Below, piece by piece: positions 24,251 through 32,000 of a DNA stretch of 64,000 nt. The notes beneath the pieces were generated by a model. The model ran no database searches. It was not told the DNA's origin and saw only the letters and a program-made list of their open reading frames with translations. The DNA lies in NCBI RefSeq assembly GCF_017921975.2, contig NZ_JAGEMO020000001.1:743577-807576 (forward strand). Reading direction: 5' to 3'. Source of the stretch: Hymenobacter terricola (GTDB lineage: Bacteria; Bacteroidota; Bacteroidia; Cytophagales; Hymenobacteraceae). Both the position numbers and the translations under genes were made by a program. Every line of letters starts with the position of its first letter. Within the stretch, counting starts at the first letter, position 1.

Positions 24251-27121
24251 ATGCGTCGTTTGCTGCTGCCGGGGCTACTGAGCCTGTTCTTTACCGCTCC
24301 GGCCCGCGCCCAAAGCCTGCCCATTCTCAGCCAAAACCCGCCGGCCCTGCGCTGGCGTACTGTAAACACGCCGCATTTCCGGGTGCTGTATGCGGGCGGA
24401 ATCGACTCGGCGGCGCGGCGCACGGCGGCGCGGCTGGAGCAGCTGCACGGGCCGGACGTGGCCACGCTCGGTGTGAGCCCCCGGCCCATTGCGGTGGTGA
24501 TGCAGAACCAGACCACGGTGCCGAACGGCTTCGTGACGTTTTTGCCCCGGCACGCCGAGTTTTTCACCACGCCGCAGCAGGGCTTCGGGCTGGGCACTGT
24601 GGACTGGCTCGATGGGCTGGTGGTGCACGAGTTTCGGCACGTAGGGCAATTTGAGAAAGCCCGGCAGGGCATCGGCAAGGCGCTGGGGCCGCTGTTTGGC
24701 GATGGCGCGCTGGGCATTGCGGCGGTGGGCGTGCCGCAGTGGTTTTTTGAGGGCGACGCCGTGGGCACCGAAACCGCCCTCACGCGCAGCGGGCGCGGGC
24801 GCATTCCGAGCTTCAACGTGGGGCTGCGGGCCAACCTGCTGGCCGGCCGTGACTACTCCTACCAGAAGGCCGTGAACGGCTCACTGCGCGACAATGTGCC
24901 CGATTGGTACGTGCTGGGCTATTTCATGACGTCGTACCTGAAAACGCACTACGGACCGGCCGTGTGGTCGAAAGCGCTGGATAAGTACTACCGGTTTCCC
25001 TTTTACCCGTTCTCGTTTTCCAACGGCATCCGGCGCAGCACCGGCCTCACGGTGGAGCAGCTGTATGGCCGCAGCATGGCCGAAATCGACTCGGCCTGGC
25101 GGGCGCAGCAGGTGGCGCAGCCGGCCGCTACGCCAGCGAAGGAGTTGGTGGTTTCGGCCTCGGAGAAGGTGTTCACGCAGTACCAATACCCGCAGTACGT
25201 GACCGACAGCACGGTACTGGCCCTCAAAACCGGCCTCGACGACATCCCGCAGCTGGTGCTGCTGAGCCGCCACGGCGCGGAACAAAAAGTGTTTACGCCC
25301 GGCCAGCTCAATATCCCCGAAATGCTGTCGGTGAGCGGCGGCAAGGCCGTGTGGCCCGAGTTCCAGCAGGATGCGCGCTGGGGACAGCGCATTGCGTCGG
25401 AATTGAAAGTACTGGACTTGAAAACCGGCCAACTCACGCGCATCGGCCGGGGCGGGCGCTACTCAACCGCCGACCTCTCGCCCGATGGCCGGCGGGTGTT
25501 GGCCGTCAGCACCGATGAAGCCTACCATCATGCGTTGGTCGTCCTCGATGCGGAAACCGGGCAGGTTATCCGGACGCTGCCCAACCCGCACAACGACTTC
25601 TACCAGCAGCCCCGCTGGACGCCCAGCGGCGAAGCCATTGTCACCGTGACGCTGACGGCGGCCGGCAAAACCATTCAGGAGCTAAATGCCGATACCGGCG
25701 GCGGCAGCAACCTGCTGCCCGTGGCCAATGTGAACCTGGCCAACCCTCAGTGCTGGCGCAATTACGTGCTTTATAATTCGTCGCAGTCCGGTATTGACAA
25801 CATCTATGCGGTTGATGGCCAAGGGAAAATCTTTCGGGTGGCGGCGCGCCTGCTGGGGGCCTACCACGCCACCGTGGCCCCGAATGGCCGCACCCTGGCT
25901 TTTTACGACTACCGGGCCACCGGCGCGCGGATAGTCGAAATGACCCTTGATACGGCCACTTGGGTGCCGGTGCCCACCCCTACGGTGGACGTGCCCGGTC
26001 CGTATGCAGCCGCCCTCACGGCGCAGGAGCCATCCGGGCAGCTGGTGCCGCGCCTGCTGCTGACGCGGCCCGATTCGGCGGCCCCGCGCTATGGCGTGCA
26101 GCGGTATTCGCCCCTGCGGCATGCTTTCAACCTGTTCAGCTACGGGGTGGTGCAAAGCCCGAGCGGCAACGCGGTGAGCGTGGGCCTGCGCTCCCAGGAT
26201 TTGCTGAATACCACGCAGGTATTTGCCGGCGTGGGCTACGACCAGGTGGAGCGCACCTTCAGCGCCACGGGGGCCCTGAGCTACCAGGGCCGCTACCCCG
26301 TGCTGGATGCCGACGTGACCTACGGCGGGCGCGACGCGGCCATCATTTACAAAGGCACTACCTACCGCGACCAGTGGCAGTACACCCGCTTCACGGCTGG
26401 GCTGCGGCTGCCGCTCACCCTCACGCATTCCAGGTATTTGCAGGCGCTTTCACTCGGCACGTATTTCCTGCACGAGCAGGTGTACAACTACGACCTGCCC
26501 GCCCGCAAGCTCTCCGAAACCGGTCCCAATACGCCGCTCAACGGCTTGCAAACGACTTTAAGCTACGCCACGCAGCTCAAGCGTAGCGCCCGCAGCGTGG
26601 CTCCGAAGTGGGGCGGTACCTTCCTGGGAACCTGGCGCACCACGCCCTTCGGCACCGGACTGGAGGCGCGGCAGTGGGCGGCGCAGGCCGGCGTGTACCT
26701 GCCGGGGCTGGCCCGTAACCACGCCATCCGGTTGCGCGCCGGCTACCAGTGGCAGGACCAGCTGCAGTACCAATTCGCGCCCGCCGTATCGTTTCCGCGC
26801 GGCGAGGGCTACACCAGCTTCGACCACCTCAGTGTAGCCAGCTTCGACTATAACCTGCCGCTGGCTTTCACGCACTGGGAGCTGGGCCGGCTGCTCTACG
26901 TGCAGCGGCTGCGGGCCGATGTATTCGGCGACGTGGCCCAAGGCAATGATTTCCGGGGCGCCGCCGCCCAACTGAACTACCGCAACGCGGGCGTAGATGC
27001 GCTGGTGCTCTTCAACGTGCTGCGGCTGCGCACGCCCATCGAGGCGGGGGTGCGGGTGGTGTACCGGGGAGCCGTGGGGGCCTGGGTGGTCGAGCCGCTG
27101 GCGTTCAGCCTGCGGCTGTGA
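24251..27121 (+). CDS. Exported metallopeptidase-like / TolB-propeller / barrel protein
   Basis: A 956-residue exported protein in three parts. (1) A signal peptide to about residue 21, then a peptidase-MA-like zinc domain with VVHEFRHVGQF (HExxH, His126, Glu127, His130) and the third ligand region VPQWFFEGDAV (Glu167). (2) From about 300 to 620, a TolB-type beta-propeller (YVTDSTVLALKTG, DLSPDGRRVLAVS, TVAPNGRTLAFYDYRATG). (3) From about 640 to the end, repeated amphipathic strands resembling an outer-membrane barrel (LSYQGRYPVLDADVTYGG, FDYNLPLAFTHWELG). The set suggests a surface-anchored peptidase or assembly factor; the function is inferred. The ATG at 24251 begins the signal peptide. 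Confidence 0.78.
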   Translation: MRRLLLPGLLSLFFTAPARAQSLPILSQNPPALRWRTVNTPHFRVLYAGGIDSAARRTAARLEQLHGPDVATLGVSPRPIAVVMQNQTTVPNGFVTFLPRHAEFFTTPQQGFGLGTVDWLDGLVVHEFRHVGQFEKARQGIGKALGPLFGDGALGIAAVGVPQWFFEGDAVGTETALTRSGRGRIPSFNVGLRANLLAGRDYSYQKAVNGSLRDNVPDWYVLGYFMTSYLKTHYGPAVWSKALDKYYRFPFYPFSFSNGIRRSTGLTVEQLYGRSMAEIDSAWRAQQVAQPAATPAKELVVSASEKVFTQYQYPQYVTDSTVLALKTGLDDIPQLVLLSRHGAEQKVFTPGQLNIPEMLSVSGGKAVWPEFQQDARWGQRIASELKVLDLKTGQLTRIGRGGRYSTADLSPDGRRVLAVSTDEAYHHALVVLDAETGQVIRTLPNPHNDFYQQPRWTPSGEAIVTVTLTAAGKTIQELNADTGGGSNLLPVANVNLANPQCWRNYVLYNSSQSGIDNIYAVDGQGKIFRVAARLLGAYHATVAPNGRTLAFYDYRATGARIVEMTLDTATWVPVPTPTVDVPGPYAAALTAQEPSGQLVPRLLLTRPDSAAPRYGVQRYSPLRHAFNLFSYGVVQSPSGNAVSVGLRSQDLLNTTQVFAGVGYDQVERTFSATGALSYQGRYPVLDADVTYGGRDAAIIYKGTTYRDQWQYTRFTAGLRLPLTLTHSRYLQALSLGTYFLHEQVYNYDLPARKLSETGPNTPLNGLQTTLSYATQLKRSARSVAPKWGGTFLGTWRTTPFGTGLEARQWAAQAGVYLPGLARNHAIRLRAGYQWQDQLQYQFAPAVSFPRGEGYTSFDHLSVASFDYNLPLAFTHWELGRLLYVQRLRADVFGDVAQGNDFRGAAAQLNYRNAGVDALVLFNVLRLRTPIEAGVRVVYRGAVGAWVVEPLAFSLRL

Positions 27122-27189
27122 GCAAACCGGTCGGAGGAGGAAAGGCGGACTCCAGCTTAAGCATGCCGTTCTGTGTTGCCTGCGCCACC

Positions 27190-28026
27190 CTACCGCAGCA
27201 CCAACTCGCGGTGCAGGAAATTGTCCATGGCCTGGAGGGTGGCCTGCGGGGCGCTGAGGTGGGGGCAGTGGCCGCCGGTTTCCACCACCACCATGCGGCT
27301 GTCGGCCAGCTGCTCGTTGATGTAGTGGCCCACGGCCAGCGGCGCGATGGTGTCGTGCGCCGACTGCACAATCAGGGTGGGGATGGTGAGGAAATCCAGC
27401 TCGGCGCGGGTGTCGGAGAAGAGCGTGACGCGGGCGAAGTGCTTGGCGATTTCGGGATTGGTGCGCACGAAGCTGTTAGTAAGCTCCATCACCAGCTCGG
27501 GGCGCTCGTGCTGGCCCATCATCACGGGGGCAAAGCCGTGCGACCGGCCCTGGTAGTCTCCTTCCATGGCGGCCAGCAGCTCGTTGATGTCCTTTTGCTC
27601 GAAGCCCCCCGCGTAGCCGGCGCCGTTGATGAAGCGCGGCGCGGGCGACACCAGCACCATTTTGGCGAAGCGCTGGGGCTCGCGCACGGCCGCAATCACC
27701 CCAATCATGGCCGCCACGGAATGGCCCACGAACACGACGTCGTGCAGGGCCAGGGCGCTGAGCACGCCCAGCAGGTCGGTGGCGTGGCCATGAAGCGTGC
27801 GATGGGCAATAGTGGGCTTACGAGCGGTCAGGTCCGATTTGCCGGCGCCAATCAGGTCCATCAGCACCACCTGGTACCGGCTTTCGAAGGCAGGGGCCAC
27901 GAGGCGCCAATCGTACTGGTCGCCGCCGAGGCCGTGCAGAAAGACAATGGCCTGCACGCCGGGGCCGGATGCGCCCGAAATAATGACGTTGCTACGTTCC
28001 AGAAAAGTGGTAGATAATATATCCAT
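27190..28026 (-). CDS. rsbQ: RsbQ/KAI2-like alpha/beta hydrolase
   Basis: A 278-residue cytoplasmic hydrolase closely resembling B. subtilis RsbQ. The triad is visible: Ser103 (VFVGHSVAAMIG), Asp225 (QSAHDTIAP) and His253 (GGHCPHLS). The FLHGLGGDQYDWRLVAPAF oxyanion region and the SPAPRFINGAGYAGGFEQKDI lid match the family. RsbQ makes or processes a small molecule sensed by a PAS-domain phosphatase (RsbP). No such partner lies beside it here; the nearest PAS protein is the large kinase at 15-19 kb. It has its own long upstream region. Confidence 0.9.
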   Translation of the reverse strand: MDILSTTFLERSNVIISGASGPGVQAIVFLHGLGGDQYDWRLVAPAFESRYQVVLMDLIGAGKSDLTARKPTIAHRTLHGHATDLLGVLSALALHDVVFVGHSVAAMIGVIAAVREPQRFAKMVLVSPAPRFINGAGYAGGFEQKDINELLAAMEGDYQGRSHGFAPVMMGQHERPELVMELTNSFVRTNPEIAKHFARVTLFSDTRAELDFLTIPTLIVQSAHDTIAPLAVGHYINEQLADSRMVVVETGGHCPHLSAPQATLQAMDNFLHRELVLR

Positions 28027-28300
28027 GCAAAGGCTATTGAGTAAGAGGGGGTTAATGGAGGGCGAAACTTACAGCGGAATTTGTTAATATGGATTCAATG
28101 AATGATTAATATAACTGACGAGCTTTGATTGATTTGCCTGATATTGTTTTATTTATAAAAAGAAATCAGCTCTTTAGCTGGCAGTATGGCTGGGCTGCCG
28201 GGCTAATGAAATAGCTAGTGCTTTTATAACTATCCCGTTCGCAGCCGGCGGCCCGGCGCGTCCGAACGGCTTATTAGAGCAGTTCTCGGGTCAGGTTGAT

Positions 28301-28328
28301 GTAGCGCGGACTGCAACGCCCGCGCTAC
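28301..28328. repeat. Palindrome, family 2 (GTAGCGCG type)
   Basis: GTAGCGCGG at 28301-28309 and its reverse complement at 28320-28328. The same core occurs at 31970-31997, 51417-51543 and, in part, 63523-63590. Confidence 0.6.
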
Positions 28329-28367
28329 TTGCCAGCGACTAGGTTATCAGACTAAGGCCACTACGCA

Positions 28368-28396
28368 CAACGCCCGGCTAGTTTAGCCGGGCGTTG
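28368..28396 (-). terminator. Terminator hairpin of the HxlR gene
   Basis: A 12-bp perfect stem CAACGCCCGGCT (28368-28379) with 28385-28396, placed 30 bp after the stop. There is little T-tract. Confidence 0.65.
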
Positions 28397-28426
28397 GTGG
28401 GGTTGGGGAAGGGGCGGGACTCCGCT

Positions 28427-28813
28427 TCAGGCGTCCACGGGTTGCAGGACTTCGACGCAGGAGGCGGGCAGGGGCGGCACTGCTTTGCCCTGGGCGGCCA
28501 GCCGTTCGGCGCCCCAGAGGTGCATGGTGTGAAGCATGGGGCCGAGGCTGCGGCCAGCGTCGGTGAGGTGGTACTCGACGCGGGAGGGAACGGTGGCGAA
28601 AACGGTGCGGGTGAGCAGCGTGTTGGTTTCGAGGTCTTTGAGCTCCTTAATCAGCATGCGGGCGCTGATGCCGGGAATGGCGCGCTCGATTTCGGTGAAG
28701 CGCTTGCTGCCGTCCAGGAGCAGGGCAATGACGGGCAGCTTCCATTTGCCGCCAATCAGGGTGAGGGTGTGGCGGATAGGGCAGAGGTGCGGAAATTTTT
28801 TTTGAACGGACAT
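28427..28813 (-). CDS. HxlR family winged-helix transcriptional regulator
   Basis: A 128-residue HxlR-type regulator. Motifs: CPIRHTLTLIGGKWKLPVI (family signature including the N-terminal Cys), GSKRFTEIERAIPGISARML (recognition helix), LVTRTVF-like wing (NTLLTRTVFATVPSRVEYHLT) and DAGRSLGPMLHTMHLWG. HxlR proteins sense aldehydes, quinones or other electrophiles through the conserved Cys and usually control an adjacent divergent redox gene, here the azoreductase at 28929. The ATG at 28813 is used; an upstream TTG at 28828 lies at the likely transcript start. The -7 element TACCTTTG is at 28847-28840. Confidence 0.93.
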   Translation of the reverse strand: MSVQKKFPHLCPIRHTLTLIGGKWKLPVIALLLDGSKRFTEIERAIPGISARMLIKELKDLETNTLLTRTVFATVPSRVEYHLTDAGRSLGPMLHTMHLWGAERLAAQGKAVPPLPASCVEVLQPVDA

Positions 28814-28839
28814 ATGGCTATGTATCAAGAGGTGGTATG

Positions 28840-28902
28840 CAAAGGTAAGTGGTATACACGGAGGTAACCACTAACAAAAAGTAAGGAGTGGTTGTAGCTT
28901 TG
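28840..28902. promoter_or_regulatory. Divergent promoter region hxlR/azoR with operator-like dyad
   Basis: Minus-strand -7 TACCTTTG (28847-28840) serves hxlR and plus-strand -7 TAGCTTTG (28895-28902) serves the azoreductase; both fit TAnnTTTG exactly. Between them AGTGGTATAC (28848-28857) and GTAACCACT (28864-28872) form an imperfect dyad, with a third GTGGTAT at 28832-28838. This is the expected place for HxlR binding to both promoters. Confidence 0.65.
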
Positions 28903-28928
28903 TTCTTATCATCTTCAACCCCCTTACA

Positions 28929-29525
28929 ATGAATGCCCTTGTAGTGAACTCCAGCGGCCGCACCGAGCTTTCGGTGAGCCGCAAACTGACGGCCGAGCTG
29001 GTGCACCAGCTCACGCTCAACCACCCCAGCCTGCACGTAACGCAACGCGACGTGTCGACGAGCCTGCCCTTCGTGAACGACCTGATGATTGGCGGCTTCT
29101 ACATTCCCGAGGCCCGGCGCACCCCCGAGCAGCAGCAGGCGCTGGCCTTTTCCAACCAGCTGGTGGCCGAGCTGCAGGCTGCCGACGTGCTCATCATCGG
29201 GGTGCCCATCTACAACTTCGGCATTCCGGCCGCGCTGAAATCCTACGTGGACCTGATATGCCGGGCCGGCCTTACGTTTTCCTACTCCGAAGCCGGGCCC
29301 AAGGGCCTGCTGGTGGGCAAGAAGGCCTATTTGGTGGTGACTTCAGGCGGCACGGAGGTGGGCAGCAGCTACGACCTGGCCACGCCCTACCTGCGGCAGC
29401 TGCTGGGCTTCCTCGGCATCACGGATGTCGAAATCATCGGCGCCGGCCAGCTGAGCCTGCTGGGCGAAGTGCCGCTGATGGCCGCCCGCGCCGCCATTCA
29501 GCAAATTCACGCCGTGGCGGCGTAG
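28929..29525 (+). CDS. azoR: FMN-dependent NADH-azoreductase / quinone reductase
   Basis: A 198-residue flavodoxin-fold oxidoreductase. The N-terminal MNALVVNSSGRTELSVSRKLT holds the FMN phosphate loop. The central IIGVPIYNFGIPAALKSYVDLICRAGLTFSY is the AzoR/NAD(P)H dehydrogenase signature, followed by VVTSGGTEVGSSYD. It reduces quinones and azo compounds by two electrons and protects against thiol or quinone stress. The divergent HxlR regulator and shared operator region suggest induction by electrophiles. A DoxX-type membrane gene starts 65 bp downstream and is probably co-transcribed. Confidence 0.93.
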   Translation: MNALVVNSSGRTELSVSRKLTAELVHQLTLNHPSLHVTQRDVSTSLPFVNDLMIGGFYIPEARRTPEQQQALAFSNQLVAELQAADVLIIGVPIYNFGIPAALKSYVDLICRAGLTFSYSEAGPKGLLVGKKAYLVVTSGGTEVGSSYDLATPYLRQLLGFLGITDVEIIGAGQLSLLGEVPLMAARAAIQQIHAVAA

Positions 29526-29590
29526 AGCCCTCTGCCCTTGGCCGTGCCGGGTGGCCGGCCAGCATTTATTCCGCTCTTTTTTGCCGTTTT

Positions 29591-29959
29591 ATGAAAGCCA
29601 CGAACATTCTTTATTGGGCCACCACGGGCCTCATCGGGCTGATGATGACCTATTCGGCCTATGCTTACCTGACCGCGCCGGCCATGCAGCAGGCATTCCA
29701 TCACCTGGGCTTTCCCGACTATTTCCGGGTGGAGCTGGCCGTGGCCAAGCTCCTCGGCGTGGTGCTGCTGCTGGCCCCGATGGCCCCGCGCCTGAAGGAG
29801 TGGGCCTACGCGGGCTTCGCCTTTGTCTTCGTGTCGGCGGTTATCGCGCACACCGCCTCGGGCGACCCGGTGGGCGTGCGCGCCGCGCCGTCCGTGTTTC
29901 TGGTGCTGCTGGTGGTGTCTTACGTGACGTATCACCGGCGCACGGCCCAGCTGGCTTAA
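29591..29959 (+). CDS. DoxX-like integral membrane protein
   Basis: A 122-residue protein with four predicted membrane helices (about 5-25, 45-65, 70-90, 97-117). The pattern MKATNILYWATTGLIGLMM, FHHLGFPDYFRVELAVAKLLGVVLLL and KEWAYAGFAFVFVSAVIAH is typical of the DoxX-like family (DUF4260/DoxX_2 type). Its biochemical role is not known. It follows the azoreductase and is closed by the terminator at 29992-30021, so the two probably form one unit under HxlR control. Confidence 0.88.
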   Translation: MKATNILYWATTGLIGLMMTYSAYAYLTAPAMQQAFHHLGFPDYFRVELAVAKLLGVVLLLAPMAPRLKEWAYAGFAFVFVSAVIAHTASGDPVGVRAAPSVFLVLLVVSYVTYHRRTAQLA

Positions 29960-29991
29960 TAGTGCCCGCTGGCTCAAGCCCAAACTTCCAG

Positions 29992-30021
29992 AAAAGGCGG
30001 CCTCAGACGAGGCCGCCTTTT
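29992..30021 (+). terminator. Intrinsic terminator after the DoxX gene
   Basis: Perfect 13-bp stem (29992-30004 with 30009-30021), 4-bp loop, then further T. Confidence 0.9.
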
Positions 30022-30064
30022 TCGTGTTCGAAACCGGTTTACTTTGCAGAAAACCCCGCTGAAT

Positions 30065-31336
30065 ATGCCCACCAGTGCCCAGGCTCCGGCCGTGCCCCGC
30101 CTCACTTACCTGCGCATCAAAAACTACCGCGCCCTGCGCGACGTGGAATTTCGCGACCTCACGCCGCTCACAGTACTCATTGGGCCGAATGGCAGCGGCA
30201 AATCCACGGTGCTGGATGCGCTGGATTTTCTGGCGGAAGCGGTGCGGGGGAGTCTGACGGGGGCGTGGGAAAAGCGGAACCGGTTTGCGGGAATGCGGAC
30301 GCGGGGGAGTGAGGGGAATATAGAGTTTGAAGTAGAAGTTGATTTTCCGAATAGTGAAGCTTTAATCTATAGCATTTCGCTTGAGGAAATAGATGGAAGA
30401 TGCTTCGTCGAGAATGAAGAATTAGCGTTGAAGAATTCGCATTCAACAGATTTACCAAATAGAATATTTTATTTGGATAAGAGCTTGTCGAAAAGTGAGT
30501 CTTTTAATCAGATAGAGAGGAGGGAAGGTACCAGAGTGAATGGTTATTTTAGCAACACGATACCATACAATCATTGGTATCCAGCAGAACAAGCCATAAT
30601 TTCATCTATAAATAAACTTGCCAACGATTTCTCAGGTCCAGAATCTTTAGGGTCTAGAATAGCTAATCATATAGCCTCCTACCGCTACGTCCACCTCACC
30701 GACGACCACCTGAAAGGCTATTCCGACGCCGGGCCGCGCGAAAAGCTTTCGCCCAACGGCGACAACCTGCCCAACGTGCTCTATTACCTGCACATCAAGC
30801 ACCCGGAAGTGCTGGCCAACATCACGGCCCAAATGCGGCGCTGGGTGCCGGGGCTGGCCGATATCGTGACGGAAATAACCTCGGATGAGCGGCTGCTGCT
30901 GCGCTTCCGGGATGCGCCGTTTGAGAAGCCGCTGCCGGCCCAGTACATGTCGGACGGCACCATGCGGCTGGCGGCGCTGCTCACGCTGCTCTACGAGCCG
31001 GATGCGACGGGGCTGCTGGGCCTGGAGGAACCCGAAAACGAGCTGCACCCGCAGCTGCTGTACCGGCTGGCCGAAGAGCTGGGCAAAGCCAGCGAGACGC
31101 GGCAGCTGCTGGTGGCTACCCATTCGCCGCTGCTGCTCGATGCCCTGGCCCCGGAGCAGGTCTGGGTGCTGCATCGCGGGGCCGATGGCTACACCCAGGC
31201 CACGCGCACGGCCGATATTCCGAACGTGCCGCAGCTGGTGGAAGACGGCTCGCCGCTGGGCTACCTGTGGACGAGTAATTTCTTCACCGTCGGCAACCCG
31301 CTGGCGCCCCGTAACGCGGCTCCCGATGCACGTTGA
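30065..31336 (+). CDS. AAA ATPase (OLD/RecF-like, AAA_21), first gene of a two-gene module
   Basis: A 423-residue ABC/SMC-class ATPase. The N-terminal RIKNYRALRDVEF strand leads into Walker A GPNGSGKS (40-47). The C-terminal half has the signature-like YMSDGTMRLAALL (294-306), Walker B LLGLEEPENELHPQLL (317-332) and the ATHSPLLLDAL switch (351-361). The segment between (about residues 84-203) is encoded by DNA of roughly 36% G+C, against 65% on both sides, yet stays in frame. The next gene overlaps by 11 bp and encodes a DUF4276 protein. Such pairs resemble OLD-family/TOPRIM conflict systems; a defence role is inferred. The ATG at 30065 is chosen as nearest to the domain. Confidence 0.9.
   Translation: MPTSAQAPAVPRLTYLRIKNYRALRDVEFRDLTPLTVLIGPNGSGKSTVLDALDFLAEAVRGSLTGAWEKRNRFAGMRTRGSEGNIEFEVEVDFPNSEALIYSISLEEIDGRCFVENEELALKNSHSTDLPNRIFYLDKSLSKSESFNQIERREGTRVNGYFSNTIPYNHWYPAEQAIISSINKLANDFSGPESLGSRIANHIASYRYVHLTDDHLKGYSDAGPREKLSPNGDNLPNVLYYLHIKHPEVLANITAQMRRWVPGLADIVTEITSDERLLLRFRDAPFEKPLPAQYMSDGTMRLAALLTLLYEPDATGLLGLEEPENELHPQLLYRLAEELGKASETRQLLVATHSPLLLDALAPEQVWVLHRGADGYTQATRTADIPNVPQLVEDGSPLGYLWTSNFFTVGNPLAPRNAAPDAR
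30314..30671 (+). other. AT-rich mosaic segment inside the ATPase gene
   Basis: My hand count gives 107 G+C in 300 bases over 30361-30660 (36%), compared with 39 of 60 (65%) at 31021-31080. The reading frame is uninterrupted and uses AT-rich codons throughout. No terminal repeats or target duplications were seen at the edges. It encodes the region between Walker A and the signature motif. Confidence 0.85.
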
Positions 31337-31934
31337 GTTTTTGCTGGAAGAGCCTTCGGCCGAAGCGGCGCTCACGCAACTATTGCCCCGCTTGCTGCCC
31401 GATGATACCTGGCATTGTGTGCCGCACCAAGGCAAAGCCGCCTTGTTCCTACGTCTGCCGGCCCTGCTGAAAACCTATGCCCGGCGCATGGCTCACGAAC
31501 CCAACCTGCGGGTAGTGGTGCTGATGGACGCCGACGCCGATTGCCGGAAAGCCAAGCAGCAGCTGGAAACGTTGGTAGCTGCCGCGCAGCTGCTCACCAA
31601 AGCCATGGCCCCGGCGGGCCAGCCCTTTCGGGTGCTCACACGGCTGGCCGTTTCGGAATTGGAAGCCTGGTTTCTGGGCGACCGGGCCGCTATTCAGGCC
31701 GCCTACCCACGGGTGCGCGCCCACCATTTCAAAGGCCTGCCCCGCGACCCCGACGCGGTACCGGACACCTGGGAAACCCTGCACCGGGTGCTGCGAAAGG
31801 GCGGCTATTACCCGGCCAGCAAAGCCAAGGTGGAGTGGTCGGAGAACATTGCCCAACATCTGAACTTGCGGCCGGATGGCAACGAGTCGGCCAGTTTCCG
31901 GTATTTCTGCCAGGGGCTGGTGGCGTTGCGGTAG
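31326..31934 (+). CDS. DUF4276 family protein (TOPRIM-like), second gene of the module
   Basis: A 202-residue protein. The N-terminal FLLEEPSAEAALTQLLPRLL with acidic Glu8/Glu9 and the VVVLMDADADC motif (DADAD 68-72) have the E...DxD spacing of a TOPRIM-like metal site. The SELEAWFLGDRAAI segment is characteristic of DUF4276. TOPRIM-like partners of AAA ATPases are usually nucleases, as in OLD, Gabija or PARIS-type systems; the particular activity here is inferred. Its ATG at 31326 lies 11 bp inside the end of the ATPase gene, so translation is coupled. A family-2 palindrome follows at 31970-31997. Confidence 0.82.
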   Translation: MHVEFLLEEPSAEAALTQLLPRLLPDDTWHCVPHQGKAALFLRLPALLKTYARRMAHEPNLRVVVLMDADADCRKAKQQLETLVAAAQLLTKAMAPAGQPFRVLTRLAVSELEAWFLGDRAAIQAAYPRVRAHHFKGLPRDPDAVPDTWETLHRVLRKGGYYPASKAKVEWSENIAQHLNLRPDGNESASFRYFCQGLVALR

Positions 31935-31969
31935 GGAGGTATTTAGAGCGGTTCGCTGGTTTATGTACC

Positions 31970-31997
31970 GTAGCGCGGACGGTGTAGTCCGCGCTAC
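31970..31997. repeat. Perfect 11-bp palindrome, family 2, at a convergent junction
   Basis: GTAGCGCGGAC (31970-31980) and its exact reverse complement (31987-31997) with a 6-bp loop. It lies between the DUF4276 gene and the convergent DUF2721 gene. Confidence 0.75.
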
Positions 31998-32000
31998 CCG

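Larger units (their letters stand above)
28027..28426. other. 400-bp intergenic region between the RsbQ-like and HxlR genes
   Basis: No gene is visible. It includes an AT-rich stretch (28085-28180), a GTAGCGCGG/CCGCGCTAC palindrome (28301-28328) of the second repeat family, and the HxlR terminator (28368-28396). The AT-rich part may hold the promoter of the RsbQ-like gene. Confidence 0.5.

Noticed and set aside
30314..30671. The AT-rich block as an inserted IS or intron
   Set aside because: The reading frame is continuous, no terminal repeats or splice features are seen, and the ATPase motifs flank it in the expected order.
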